A DNA stretch of 7,590 bases, taken from positions 1 through 7,590 of the forward strand of contig JBBRLA010000425.1 of the NCBI GenBank assembly GCA_038231615.1, written 5' to 3'. Every line of letters starts with the position of its first letter. Within the stretch, counting starts at the first letter, position 1. Shown piece after piece: positions 1-6,718 of this stretch. The notes under the pieces were generated by a model. It was not told the origin of the DNA and ran no database searches. It saw only the letters and a program-made list of their open reading frames with translations. The translations under genes and the position numbers were made by a program. Source of the DNA: JBBRLA01 sp038231615 (GTDB taxonomy: Bacteria > Myxococcota_A > Polyangia > Palsa-1104 > JAEUJZ01).

Positions 1-3000
1 CGCGGCTCCACGGCGTCTCCTTTGAACCGGACGAGATGGTCGATGAGCTGGCGCAGTCGATGGGCGATGGCGGGCTCCCGCTCTTGCAGTTCGCCCTGGC
101 CGCACTGTGGCAGCGGCGGGACCCAATCCGCAAGCGCATCCCGCTCACGGCGCTGCGCGAACTCGGCGGCGTGGCCGGCGCCCTGTCTCAGCACGCCGAC
201 GCGGTGATCGCCGGGCTCCTGCCCGCGCAGCGAACTGCGGCCCGCCGCATCCTGGGCAAGCTGGTCAACGCCGACCTCACGCGGGCGCGGCGCACGGAGA
301 CGGAGCTATGCGGCACCGGGAAGGAAGACCGGGCGGCACTCGCCGCCATTTTGAGCGGAAGATTGCTGATCGTACGCGACGGCGGAGAGTACGAGATTGC
401 CCACGAGGCCCTGGTGCGCGGATGGGAGACGCTGGGCAAGTGGCTGAATCACGACGCCGAACGGCGGCTGGCCCTTTTGCGGTTGACGGACGCGGCGCGG
501 GAGTGGCACCGGCTGGGCCGTACCCCTGACGCGCTGTGGGGCGAGCGCCAGATGGCGGACGTGGACTTGCTCGCCGTCTGGCCCGAGGATCTATCGGCGA
601 CCGAGGCTGTCTTCCTGTCCGCGTCGCGCAAGAGGTCACGCCGCGGGCGCGTTCTCCGTCGGGTGCTCATCGCGGGCGCGCCGCTCCTTATTGCGCTCAT
701 CGCGCTCCTGGGCATGGGCTGGTCCGCCGATCGGCGGGAGAGCCGCCAGCGCGTGCGGCAGGCGCAGGTCGAGGCGGGCCTGCGCGCCTCCAGCCTGGTG
801 CGACAGACCGGGCAGGAGGTCGCGGCCCTGCTCTCGGGGGTGCGCGCAGTCGCCCCTGGCGGCAAGGTGAGCGGAAGCGCCCCCAGGGAGGCGATGGACG
901 GACTGCGCCAGGCAGTGGCGGTGGGGCGGCGTTCGTTGCGTCTTTTTGGACACAAGACCCTGGTGCGGTCGCTGGCCTTCACTCCTGACGGCAAGAGGCT
1001 AGTCACGGCGGCCAGCGATGCGCCGGCCCTCCTGTGGGACACGACAGACGGAGGGCTGGTGGCGCGGCTGGAAGGCCATGTCGGCGAGGTCCTGGCGGCG
1101 GCGGCCTCGCCCGACGGGACCCGCGTGGCGACCGCTGGCGAGGACCTGACCGTGCGCCTGTGGGACGCCCACACCGGGCGGTCTTTGGGGCCCCCGCTCC
1201 TGGGACACAAGTACAACGTCGAGGCGCTGGCCTTCTCGCCGGACGGGGGACGCCTGGTCAGCGCCAGCAGAGACCAGACGGCGCGACTGTGGGACGTGGG
1301 CAGCGGTCAGGAGTTGGCGCGCCTTGTGGGCCACACGGACGACGTCTACACCGCGGCCTTTTCCCCGGACGGCAGGCAGATCCTCACCAGCAGCAGCGAC
1401 AACACCCTCCGCCTATGGGACGGCGAGAGCGGCAAGGCGACCGCCACGCTACGCGGCCCCACCCAGCGGATCCACACGGCGATCTTCTCTCCGGATGGCC
1501 AACATATCCTCTCGGCCTCCGGCGAACGCGACGCGCGTCTGTGGGATGCGCATTCCGGGAAGGAAGGGGCCGTTTTACGAGGTCACGAGGACGCGCTCTT
1601 CGGCGCGACTTACTCGCCGGACGGTACCCGCATCGCCACAGCCAGCCGGGATGGCACGGCACGGCTGTGGGAGCCGGGGAGCGGACGCATGTTATCCGTG
1701 ATGCGAGGGCACATGGGCCCGGTTCTGGCCGTGGCCTTTTTCTCTGACGGCACCCGTCTGGTCAGTGCGGGACGCGATGGCACGGCCCGGATCTGGGACA
1801 CCCGCACCGGGATGCAGCTCTCAGTGCTGCGCGGTCACCTCGCCCCGCTCAATCAGGTGGCGGTCGCGCCTGGCGGACAGGTGGTGGTCACAGCCAGCGA
1901 AGACCACACGTTGCGTCTCTGGAGCGGGCGGAACGGGGAACAACTCCACGTACTGGACGGCCATCGCGATGTGGTCTGGTTTGCCGCCTTCTCGCCGGAC
2001 AGCAAGGTGCTCGGAACGGCGAGCTGGGACGGGACGGCGCGGCTCTGGCAGGCCAACGGGCGACCGCTCTGCATCCTGCGCGGCCATGAATCGCGAGTCT
2101 CTAACATCGCCTTCTCACCTGACGGTCAGTTGATCTCGACAGGAAGTACCGACCACAGCGCGCGCCTGTGGGATGCCCGAACCGGGGACGTCGCACGGGT
2201 GCTGATCGGCCATACCGGGACTGTGCAAGGCACGGTCTTCTCACCCGACGGAAAACTGGTGGCGACGGTCAGCGCCGACCGCACTGTGCGACTCTGGGAG
2301 GCTGAGAGCGGACGGCTGCGAGCCATCCTGTCGGGGCACAAGGGTCCGGTCCAGGGCGTGGCCTTTTCGCCGAGCGGCGCCCGGCTGGCCAGCGTAGGCG
2401 ATGGTGGCACGGCCCGGATCTGGAATACCGCGACTGGCACGCTGCACCTTGCGCTCCCAGACTCCGACAAGTCGTTGGATTCGGTGGCCTTTCTGGATGA
2501 AGGCCGACGCCTGGTCACGGTCGGCGACGACGCCATCCCCCGACTGTGGGACGCGGAGAGTGGCGCGAAGCTGGCCACCCTGACCGGCCCCAAGGACGAG
2601 ATCTGGTCCGTATCTACCGATGCCGCCGGCGAACGGTTCGCCATCGCCGGCAAGGACAATGAAGCTCGCATCTGGGACAAGCTCGGGCGCCCCTTGCAGG
2701 TGCTTGTGGGCCACAGCGACCACTTGCGCGGGGCGGTCTTCTCTCCCGATGGCAGCCTGTTGGCCACCGCGGGCTTCGACCTGACGGTGCGATTGTGGGA
2801 CAGCCACACGGGCCGACCGCTGTCCGTGCAGCCCGGCCACAGCAGGTGGATCGCCATGCTGGCCTTCTCGCCTGATGGCACTCGCCTGGTCACCGCCAGC
2901 ACCGACGGCACCGCGCGGCTGTGGGACGGCCATACCGGACGGCCCCTCGTGCCCGAGGACCGGGGCGAGCTGCTTCTGCCGGTGACCGAGACGGCGGACG

Positions 3001-3122
3001 AAGGGGCCGAGGGCGGCGGACCGGAGGATGGCGACTTCCGACCGGCGTTGCGCCTGGCTTGCAGGCTCCTGCGCCACCAGCCCGAGTACGAGGAGGCACG
3101 GCGTCCCTGCACCGGTTTCTGA
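1..3122 (+). CDS. STAND-family NTPase with WD40 repeats, C-terminal part (5' end outside window)
   Basis: The frame is open from the first full codon at position 3 to TGA at 3120-3122, giving 1039 codons; the true start lies upstream. Residues 1-220 look like the end of a novel-STAND NTPase module: LPLLQFALAALWQRRDP, then the IAHEALVRGWETL signature that closes the helical part in this family. The Walker A and B motifs must lie upstream. One hydrophobic segment follows at about nt 663-722 (VLIAGAPLLIALIALLGMGW), with Arg-rich sequence before and after it, then a short helical linker. Sixteen WD40 repeats (nt 942-2955) fill most of the rest. The acidic tail ends in a Cys-containing motif (ACRLLRHQPEYEEARRPC) that I recall from the ends of similar proteins. 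STAND NTPases are signalling switches that oligomerise when a ligand is bound, and WD40 arrays usually do the sensing. The effector domain and ligand are unknown. The gene is convergent with the kinase 6 bp downstream. Confidence 0.9.
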   Translation, partial: RLHGVSFEPDEMVDELAQSMGDGGLPLLQFALAALWQRRDPIRKRIPLTALRELGGVAGALSQHADAVIAGLLPAQRTAARRILGKLVNADLTRARRTETELCGTGKEDRAALAAILSGRLLIVRDGGEYEIAHEALVRGWETLGKWLNHDAERRLALLRLTDAAREWHRLGRTPDALWGERQMADVDLLAVWPEDLSATEAVFLSASRKRSRRGRVLRRVLIAGAPLLIALIALLGMGWSADRRESRQRVRQAQVEAGLRASSLVRQTGQEVAALLSGVRAVAPGGKVSGSAPREAMDGLRQAVAVGRRSLRLFGHKTLVRSLAFTPDGKRLVTAASDAPALLWDTTDGGLVARLEGHVGEVLAAAASPDGTRVATAGEDLTVRLWDAHTGRSLGPPLLGHKYNVEALAFSPDGGRLVSASRDQTARLWDVGSGQELARLVGHTDDVYTAAFSPDGRQILTSSSDNTLRLWDGESGKATATLRGPTQRIHTAIFSPDGQHILSASGERDARLWDAHSGKEGAVLRGHEDALFGATYSPDGTRIATASRDGTARLWEPGSGRMLSVMRGHMGPVLAVAFFSDGTRLVSAGRDGTARIWDTRTGMQLSVLRGHLAPLNQVAVAPGGQVVVTASEDHTLRLWSGRNGEQLHVLDGHRDVVWFAAFSPDSKVLGTASWDGTARLWQANGRPLCILRGHESRVSNIAFSPDGQLISTGSTDHSARLWDARTGDVARVLIGHTGTVQGTVFSPDGKLVATVSADRTVRLWEAESGRLRAILSGHKGPVQGVAFSPSGARLASVGDGGTARIWNTATGTLHLALPDSDKSLDSVAFLDEGRRLVTVGDDAIPRLWDAESGAKLATLTGPKDEIWSVSTDAAGERFAIAGKDNEARIWDKLGRPLQVLVGHSDHLRGAVFSPDGSLLATAGFDLTVRLWDSHTGRPLSVQPGHSRWIAMLAFSPDGTRLVTASTDGTARLWDGHTGRPLVPEDRGELLLPVTETADEGAEGGGPEDGDFRPALRLACRLLRHQPEYEEARRPCTGF
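942..2955 (+). repeat. Array of 16 WD40 repeats (42-residue period) inside the STAND gene
   Basis: Sixteen consecutive units of mostly 42 residues (41 in units 9 and 14, 43 in unit 2) follow the pattern GH-x5-8-V-x2-AFSPDG-x-x-(L/I)-x-(T/S)AS-x-D-x-TARLWD-x-x-(T/S)G. The first GH is at nt 948-953 and the last WD at 2922-2927. Units 5, 13 and 14 lack the GH pair (RGP, PDS and TGP at that place), and 13-14 are the most worn. Sixteen blades could make two eight-bladed propellers, or two seven-bladed ones plus two extra blades; the sequence does not decide. Some units share exact DNA, for example an 18-nt identity between 1779-1796 and 2406-2423, which suggests duplication or conversion between units. 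Confidence 0.93.
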
Positions 3123-3128
3123 GCCCGA

Positions 3129-4340
3129 CTATTTCGCGCGGTGCTCCACCCCGGGGGCTCTCACCATGTCAGTGTGCTGATTTGTCCACAGCCATACGCT
3201 CAGCCCCGTGGCGCAAAGCAGGACCATGCCCAGGAACAGCGATACCACTAAGCGTCGACGGACCGCGGTTGCCGTTCTCTCGGGCTTCCGGTCGGCCAAC
3301 GCTTCCAGCGCCTGGCACAGGTCCTCCCCCGAAGCAAATCGCTCGGCAGGGTCCCGCAAAAGGCAGTGGTCCACCACGGCGGCAAACCCGAGGTCCACCG
3401 AAGGCGCCAACTCTCGCAGCGGCTGCGCATCCTGGGTCTCTGCCGCGGCCTTCAGTTCGAGCACCGTGTTGGCATTGGCATAGGCGGTCCGGCCGGCACA
3501 TAGTTCGTAAAGCAGCATGCCCAGCGAGTAAACGTCCGAACGGCTGCTCGCCTGCTTGCCGTGCCAAATCTCCGGGGCCATGTACAGGGGCGTGCCGATC
3601 CATGCGCCATTGCCCGTCAGGGAGGCGGACCCATCTTCCGCGGCCTTCACGCTCCTTGCGACAAGCCACTCAGGCGGTATGTCTAGCATCCTGGCCAGGC
3701 CGAAGTCCACCAGCTTGGCCTGCCCCTCCAGATTCAGGATGACGTTGGCCGGCTTGATGTCCCGGTGAAGGACCCCGCATCGATGCGCAGCCCGCAGGCC
3801 CCGCGCCAGATCGATGCCGATGGCGAGTGCCCGCTGCCAGGTGACCGGTCTGTCCAGCAAATCCAGCCCCTGCCCAGCGACATATTCCGAGACCAGGTAG
3901 GGCCGCCCCTGCACCTCGCCGCAGTAGTGGGCGGTGATCACGTTCGGGTGGGCCACCCGCGCCATGGAGCGCGCCTCGATGAGGAAGCGCTCCCGAGAGG
4001 CATCGTCGGGCTCGGTCATGGCGATGAACTTGACCGCCACCCGTCGATCGAGACGGATGTCGTGCCCCTCATAGACCTTCCCCATAGCCCCTTGCCCCAG
4101 CAGCCTTACGAGCCGGAACTGGTCGAAGGTCTCCGGCGGGGTCCATGCCGACGGGGTGACGGAGGAGGGTTCAGGCGGTGGAGATTCAGGCAGGACCAGG
4201 CAGATCGCGGCCACCTCCGTCGCCAGCCTCAGACACTTCGAGCAGCCCTCAAAGTGCTCCTTGACGCTCGCCAGCTCGTCCGCAGACAGGTGCTGTTCCA
4301 CGAACCGCGCGAGCGTGTCTTCTTTGAGGCAGTCTGTCAT
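3129..4340 (-). CDS. Membrane-anchored serine/threonine protein kinase with N-terminal zinc-finger-like motif
   Basis: A 403-residue Hanks-type kinase. Residues 1-40 resemble the zf-HC2/anti-sigma zinc motif, with H29-x3-C33-x2-C36 (EHFEGCSKC). The kinase domain spans about 75-350 with every key element: glycine loop GQGAMGKV (82-89), Lys104 in VAVKF, Glu122 in the C-helix, HRDIKPAN (192-199) with catalytic Asp194, DFG (212-214), APE (255-257) and Asp269 in SDVYSLG. It should therefore be active. One membrane helix lies at about 364-385, and only some 18 residues follow it. The ATG at 4340 gives the usual short lead into the zinc motif, but no good Shine-Dalgarno precedes it. The gene ends 6 bp from the convergent STAND gene. 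The tail TDMVRAPG matches SDMVRIPG of the fragment at 5336, where an FGE domain continues; here the frame stops seven codons later (…VEHRAK), so the protein probably lost its sensory tail. Substrate unknown. Confidence 0.93.
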   Translation of the reverse strand: MTDCLKEDTLARFVEQHLSADELASVKEHFEGCSKCLRLATEVAAICLVLPESPPPEPSSVTPSAWTPPETFDQFRLVRLLGQGAMGKVYEGHDIRLDRRVAVKFIAMTEPDDASRERFLIEARSMARVAHPNVITAHYCGEVQGRPYLVSEYVAGQGLDLLDRPVTWQRALAIGIDLARGLRAAHRCGVLHRDIKPANVILNLEGQAKLVDFGLARMLDIPPEWLVARSVKAAEDGSASLTGNGAWIGTPLYMAPEIWHGKQASSRSDVYSLGMLLYELCAGRTAYANANTVLELKAAAETQDAQPLRELAPSVDLGFAAVVDHCLLRDPAERFASGEDLCQALEALADRKPERTATAVRRRLVVSLFLGMVLLCATGLSVWLWTNQHTDMVRAPGVEHRAK

Positions 4341-4597
4341 TGGTGCGGTAGATCACATGGTGCCTCAGTTTTAAGCCCCAAAGAAGGGGCAGGGGCGCAG
4401 TCGGCCGGCCAGGAACCGCCCAGGGCGATCATCAAACCATCGCGATATGAGCATCTCCGACTCCGCGGCTCCCCTGGCCATGACCCGGATCTTCCTGGCG
4501 AATACTTCACCTGATGCCGATCCGTCCGGTCCCTCGCCGGACCCAGCCCGTTGTCCTTGCTCCGTCAGGGTGGTGAGGTGGCGACCGCTCCCTCTCT

Positions 4598-4855
4598 CTA
4601 CCCCACCCGCATGGTCTCGCCACCGGCCCAGGTGGCGGTGGGGCGGAAGATGACCTTGATGACCCGGTTGCACAGGGCCGGGTCGCTCACCTTCAGGAAG
4701 GCCATGAAGCCCACGCCGACGGGCAGCTCCGAGATGTAGCGGAAGGGCAGCTGTTGGAAGGCGCAGAACAGCTCCTGCACCTGCCGGTAGTCCTTCTGAT
4801 TCACCCCCTTGAAGCGGATGATCCCGGTGGCCAGACCGATCAGCGCGTCGGGCAA
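4598..4855 (-). CDS. Unidentified 85-codon reading frame, probably the 3' piece of a larger gene
   Basis: The frame starts at a TTG (4853-4855) and ends at TAG (4598-4600). It encodes an 85-residue protein with balanced composition and plausible structure: DALIGLATGIIRFKGVN, then QVQELFCAFQQLPFRYISELP, GVGFMAFLKVSDPALCN and RVIKVIFRPTATW. This reads like a real mixed alpha/beta domain, not the Arg/Ala/Pro-rich shadow sequence seen in the other frames here. The TTG has no Shine-Dalgarno, and only three more codons precede it before an in-frame TAG (4865-4867). The likeliest view is that upstream sequence was lost and this is a C-terminal remnant. I do not recognise the family. It lies 257 bp upstream of the kinase on the same strand; the gap shows no clear promoter, only a weak GCCCC/GGGGC hairpin at 4375-4390. 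Confidence 0.5.
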   Translation of the reverse strand: MPDALIGLATGIIRFKGVNQKDYRQVQELFCAFQQLPFRYISELPVGVGFMAFLKVSDPALCNRVIKVIFRPTATWAGGETMRVG

Positions 4856-4867
4856 GAAGCCGAGCTA

Positions 4868-5332
4868 ACAAAGGATGCGCGGGGGACGTGGGGTGTGCTT
4901 CTGGAGTTGAGCTTCCGACGAGAACCCGAGCCGATCGTTATGTTGATTGAGCCCCCACCTCATGACTTCGCTCTTCGAGCGCACCCTCCTATTGTCTGCC
5001 CTGGCTCAAGCGCCTCGCGCCTACAGGGTGGGGTCTGCCCTCGCCGTCCCCGTGCAGCCTTTTTCGCCCTTCTGGCACCCTTTTGGCTGCCCCGATCCCG
5101 CTGTACACACCTGCGCCGGCATCTGCCCATCGGCTCCCGCCGCCGATTTCCAGCACCTCCTACCCTTCACCATCAGCTCCCAACCTCCAAGATCCCCATA
5201 GCGCCAAGCTGTGCCAGCGCGGGGGCGCGGCTCAGTTCAACCCGACGATTGCACGACCTTCGCTCGTCGAGCAATGTGCTCACCCCACTCGATACCTCTC
5301 GCTCAGGCCCTGCAATCGCCTATTAGTTTGAA
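4868..5332. other. Gene-free spacer with strong C-over-G skew on the top strand
   Basis: No convincing gene is seen here in either direction. The open frames are short, rich in Pro, Ser and Ala, and lack ribosome-binding sites. The top strand is unusually C-rich and G-poor: positions 5041-5160 hold 56 C but only 25 G by direct count. A weak interrupted inverted repeat (ATTGC at 5248-5252, GCAAT at 5271-5275) is the only local structure noted. The stretch ends where similarity to the kinase gene begins (about 5333). It may be decayed coding DNA or an untranslated transcript. Confidence 0.55.
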
Positions 5333-5335
5333 GTT

Positions 5336-6010
5336 GTGGTGGATCGTTGCCTGCGGCGGGCCCCGAGCGCGCGATTCGCCTCTGGGGAGGACCTGTGCCA
5401 GGCGCTGGAGGAGTTGGCGCCAAGGGGGTCGAGGCAGAAGGTGCGGCATGTCGGCCGGGCGGCGGTAGCCGTCGCCCTGAGCATGACGCTGCTCGGCGGA
5501 ACGGGGTTGGGCTTACGGATGTGGGCCAACCGGCACAGCGACATGGTGCGAATCCCCGGGATCAGCTTTCGCATGGGCAGTACCGACACGGAAGCGACCG
5601 CCGCTTTCAAAGCCTGCCTGGGGCAGGACCCGGACGCGGCCAAGAGATGCTCTCTGGAGGTCTTCCGTAGGGAGGAGCCTGCCCGGTGGGTGCAGGTCTC
5701 TTCTTACCGAATTGATACCACCGAAGTAACAATCGAGCGGTTCGCCGCGTGGCTCAGCGAGCAGCAAGGGCTGCGGACCGATCCGGACGAGAAAAACGGC
5801 GAGGAGCGCTGGGTGCGCGACGGCAAGATCGACCTGGTGGACTTGTGGCCATCGTACCGGCCGCCGTTCGGCATGGTCCATGAACCCGGCCGCTACCGGG
5901 CGGTGCCCGGCTTCGAGAAGCGGCCCATGACCCACGTCTCCTGGGACGCGGCGGAAAGGTACTATCGCTGTCGGTACATCCGGCGCCGAGCAGTGAAGCA
6001 GTGCCGATGA
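5336..6010 (+). pseudogene. Kinase-FGE (formylglycine-generating-enzyme-like) gene fragment, cut at both ends
   Basis: The frame opens with GTG at 5336, preceded in frame by TAG at 5324-5326. It begins in mid-domain: VDRCLRRAPSARFASGEDLC matches the last kinase helix (VDHCLLRDPAERFASGEDLC) of the gene at 3129-4340. All kinase catalytic motifs are missing. A membrane helix follows (about nt 5455-5515), then NRHSDMVRIPG and an FGE-sulfatase/SUMF1-type domain. Visible FGE features are ISFRMGS at its start, YRIDTTEVT, and MTHVSWDAAERY near nt 5930-5960. The family normally continues with a Trp-Gly-Lys-Arg-Leu-Pro-Thr-Glu-like segment and another 100 or more residues. Here similarity stops after AERYYRC at about 5965, and the last ~15 codons to TGA (6008-6010) come from antisense of a lipoprotein gene. 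Both ends are therefore rearrangement junctions. A product could be made from the GTG but would be neither a kinase nor a full FGE fold. Databases may list it as an SUMF1/FGE-family CDS. Confidence 0.8.
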
Positions 6011-6056
6011 AGCCGAAGACCAGGCCGCGGGCAAGATGTGACGATAGGCGCTTCAT
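5958..6056 (-). pseudogene. 5' remnant of a lipoprotein gene (signal peptide plus a few residues)
   Basis: ATG at 6054-6056 begins MKRLSSHLARGLVFGFIG and continues TASLLGAGCTDSDST. The pattern is a positively charged start, a hydrophobic core and a lipobox-like GAGC with Cys27, followed by Ser/Thr/Asp typical of a mature lipoprotein start. The lipobox has Gly at -3, where Leu is commoner. A strong ribosome-binding site (6065-6069) and a sigma-54-type promoter (6110-6125) precede it. After about 33 codons the frame enters the antisense of the FGE fragment and becomes Arg/Pro-rich, running to 5754 without meaning. The body of the gene is therefore lost, although the start signals look functional. 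The original function cannot be told. Confidence 0.65.
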
Positions 6057-6064
6057 GAGTCGAT

Positions 6065-6069
6065 CCTCC
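6065..6069 (-). promoter_or_regulatory. Shine-Dalgarno GGAGG of the lipoprotein remnant
   Basis: On the minus strand GGAGG sits 8 nt before the ATG at 6056 (GGAGGATCGACTCATG). Strength and spacing are near ideal, which supports this as a genuine translation start and not a chance frame. Confidence 0.75.
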
Positions 6070-6109
6070 AGTCAGGTGGCATCCCGTTCCCGGGAGCGAT
6101 GGTTGCTAC

Positions 6110-6125
6110 AGCAATGCGTGTGCCA
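6110..6125 (-). promoter_or_regulatory. Sigma-54 (RpoN) type -24/-12 promoter
   Basis: The minus strand reads TGGCAC-ACGCA-TTGCT. The consensus is TGGCACG-N4-TTGC(A/T); only the seventh base (A for G) differs, and the GG and GC elements have the required 10-bp gap. Counting from the -12 C at 6111, transcription would start near 6099, giving a leader of about 43 nt before the lipoprotein ATG at 6056. TTGCTGTAGCAA, a small palindrome, overlaps the -12 element. Such promoters need an enhancer-binding activator, which are numerous in myxobacteria. The enhancer site was not identified. Confidence 0.65.
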
Positions 6126-6718
6126 CTTGCCGCCCTATGCGGCATCGCACAAAAAAGGCATGGAGACCCCGTAAACCGACGGGTGTGTCGTGCGTCCCGG
6201 TCGAACCTGACCAGCACCGGTCGAAATCAACCGACCGCCGGGTTTCATCGTTTGCATTCCTAGACACCGGTCGTGCGCCACCTGTGCACGACAAAATGAC
6301 GGCGCTCCTGAACCAGGAGGGGATCTGCCCGTGCAGAGGGCCAGGCCAGGAGCGAGGCGATCGCCACGGCAGTCTGCGTAGCCTGATCGCAGCTGGTGCT
6401 CGGCCTGGTCCAGGAACTAGCTTTCGACCAAACGATGGCGTAAGACCAGCACATGGCCGATTCGCTTTCGGTCCGGTCGATGACCTGGGACATCCTTGAA
6501 CTGAAATGGGTGCGGCTCTTTTTCGTCGACTCTCGTCACCGTCGAGGGTGAAGGGCGCCAGATCGACTGACCAGCTCCGGATCGGGGGAGGTATGGACGG
6601 CCTGGAGCAACATCGGCACAGGCTCAAAGGGTACTCGTCGGAGGCTTGATGCATGGGTTGCGCCCAAAGAGCAGGTTGACGGACTCGCTATCCGAGGGTG
6701 GACGAGCAGTCGACATAA
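6126..6718. other. Gene-free stretch, probably decayed DNA
   Basis: I find no convincing gene here. Long-looking minus-strand frames (6106-6654, 6260-6493, 6536-6877) have biased, low-information translations and no ribosome-binding sites. Local features: CCGGTCG occurs four times on the top strand (6197, 6217, 6267, 6473); CGGTCG/CGACCG form a 6-bp stem at 6218-6237; GTCGTGC/GCACGAC form a perfect 7-bp stem at 6270-6292 with a 9-nt loop and no T-run. The stretch ends at the in-frame TAA (6716-6718) that precedes the nuclease fragment. Confidence 0.5.

Noticed and set aside
449..1216. Long minus-strand frame opposite the STAND gene (and a similar one at 2126-3112).
   Set aside because: These are mirror frames of high-GC WD40 coding DNA; the translations simply echo the repeats and have no domain.
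4375..4390. GCCCC/GGGGC hairpin as a terminator upstream of the kinase.
   Set aside because: The stem is only 5 bp and is not followed by a T-run on either strand.
4385..4402. TGGCCGGCCGACTGCG-like sequence on the minus strand upstream of the kinase as a second sigma-54 promoter.
   Set aside because: The GG-GC spacing fits, but the conserved CAC and TT positions do not match; in GC-rich DNA this is expected by chance.
4947..5201. Plus-strand 84-codon frame in the C-rich spacer (LFERTLLLSALAQ…).
   Set aside because: No ribosome-binding site, a Pro/Ser-rich body and no recognisable domain; it follows from the base skew.
6260..6493. Minus-strand frame with ATQTAVAIASLLAW, faintly recalling the C-terminal helix of IS4/Tn5-type transposases.
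   Set aside because: The similarity is one short hydrophobic run, no DDE motif or inverted ends are visible, and the rest of the translation has no family features.
6106..6654. A 182-codon minus-strand frame spanning the gap before the nuclease fragment.
   Set aside because: Its translation is rich in Arg, Pro and Ser with no domain, it has no ribosome-binding site, and it overlaps the sigma-54 promoter.
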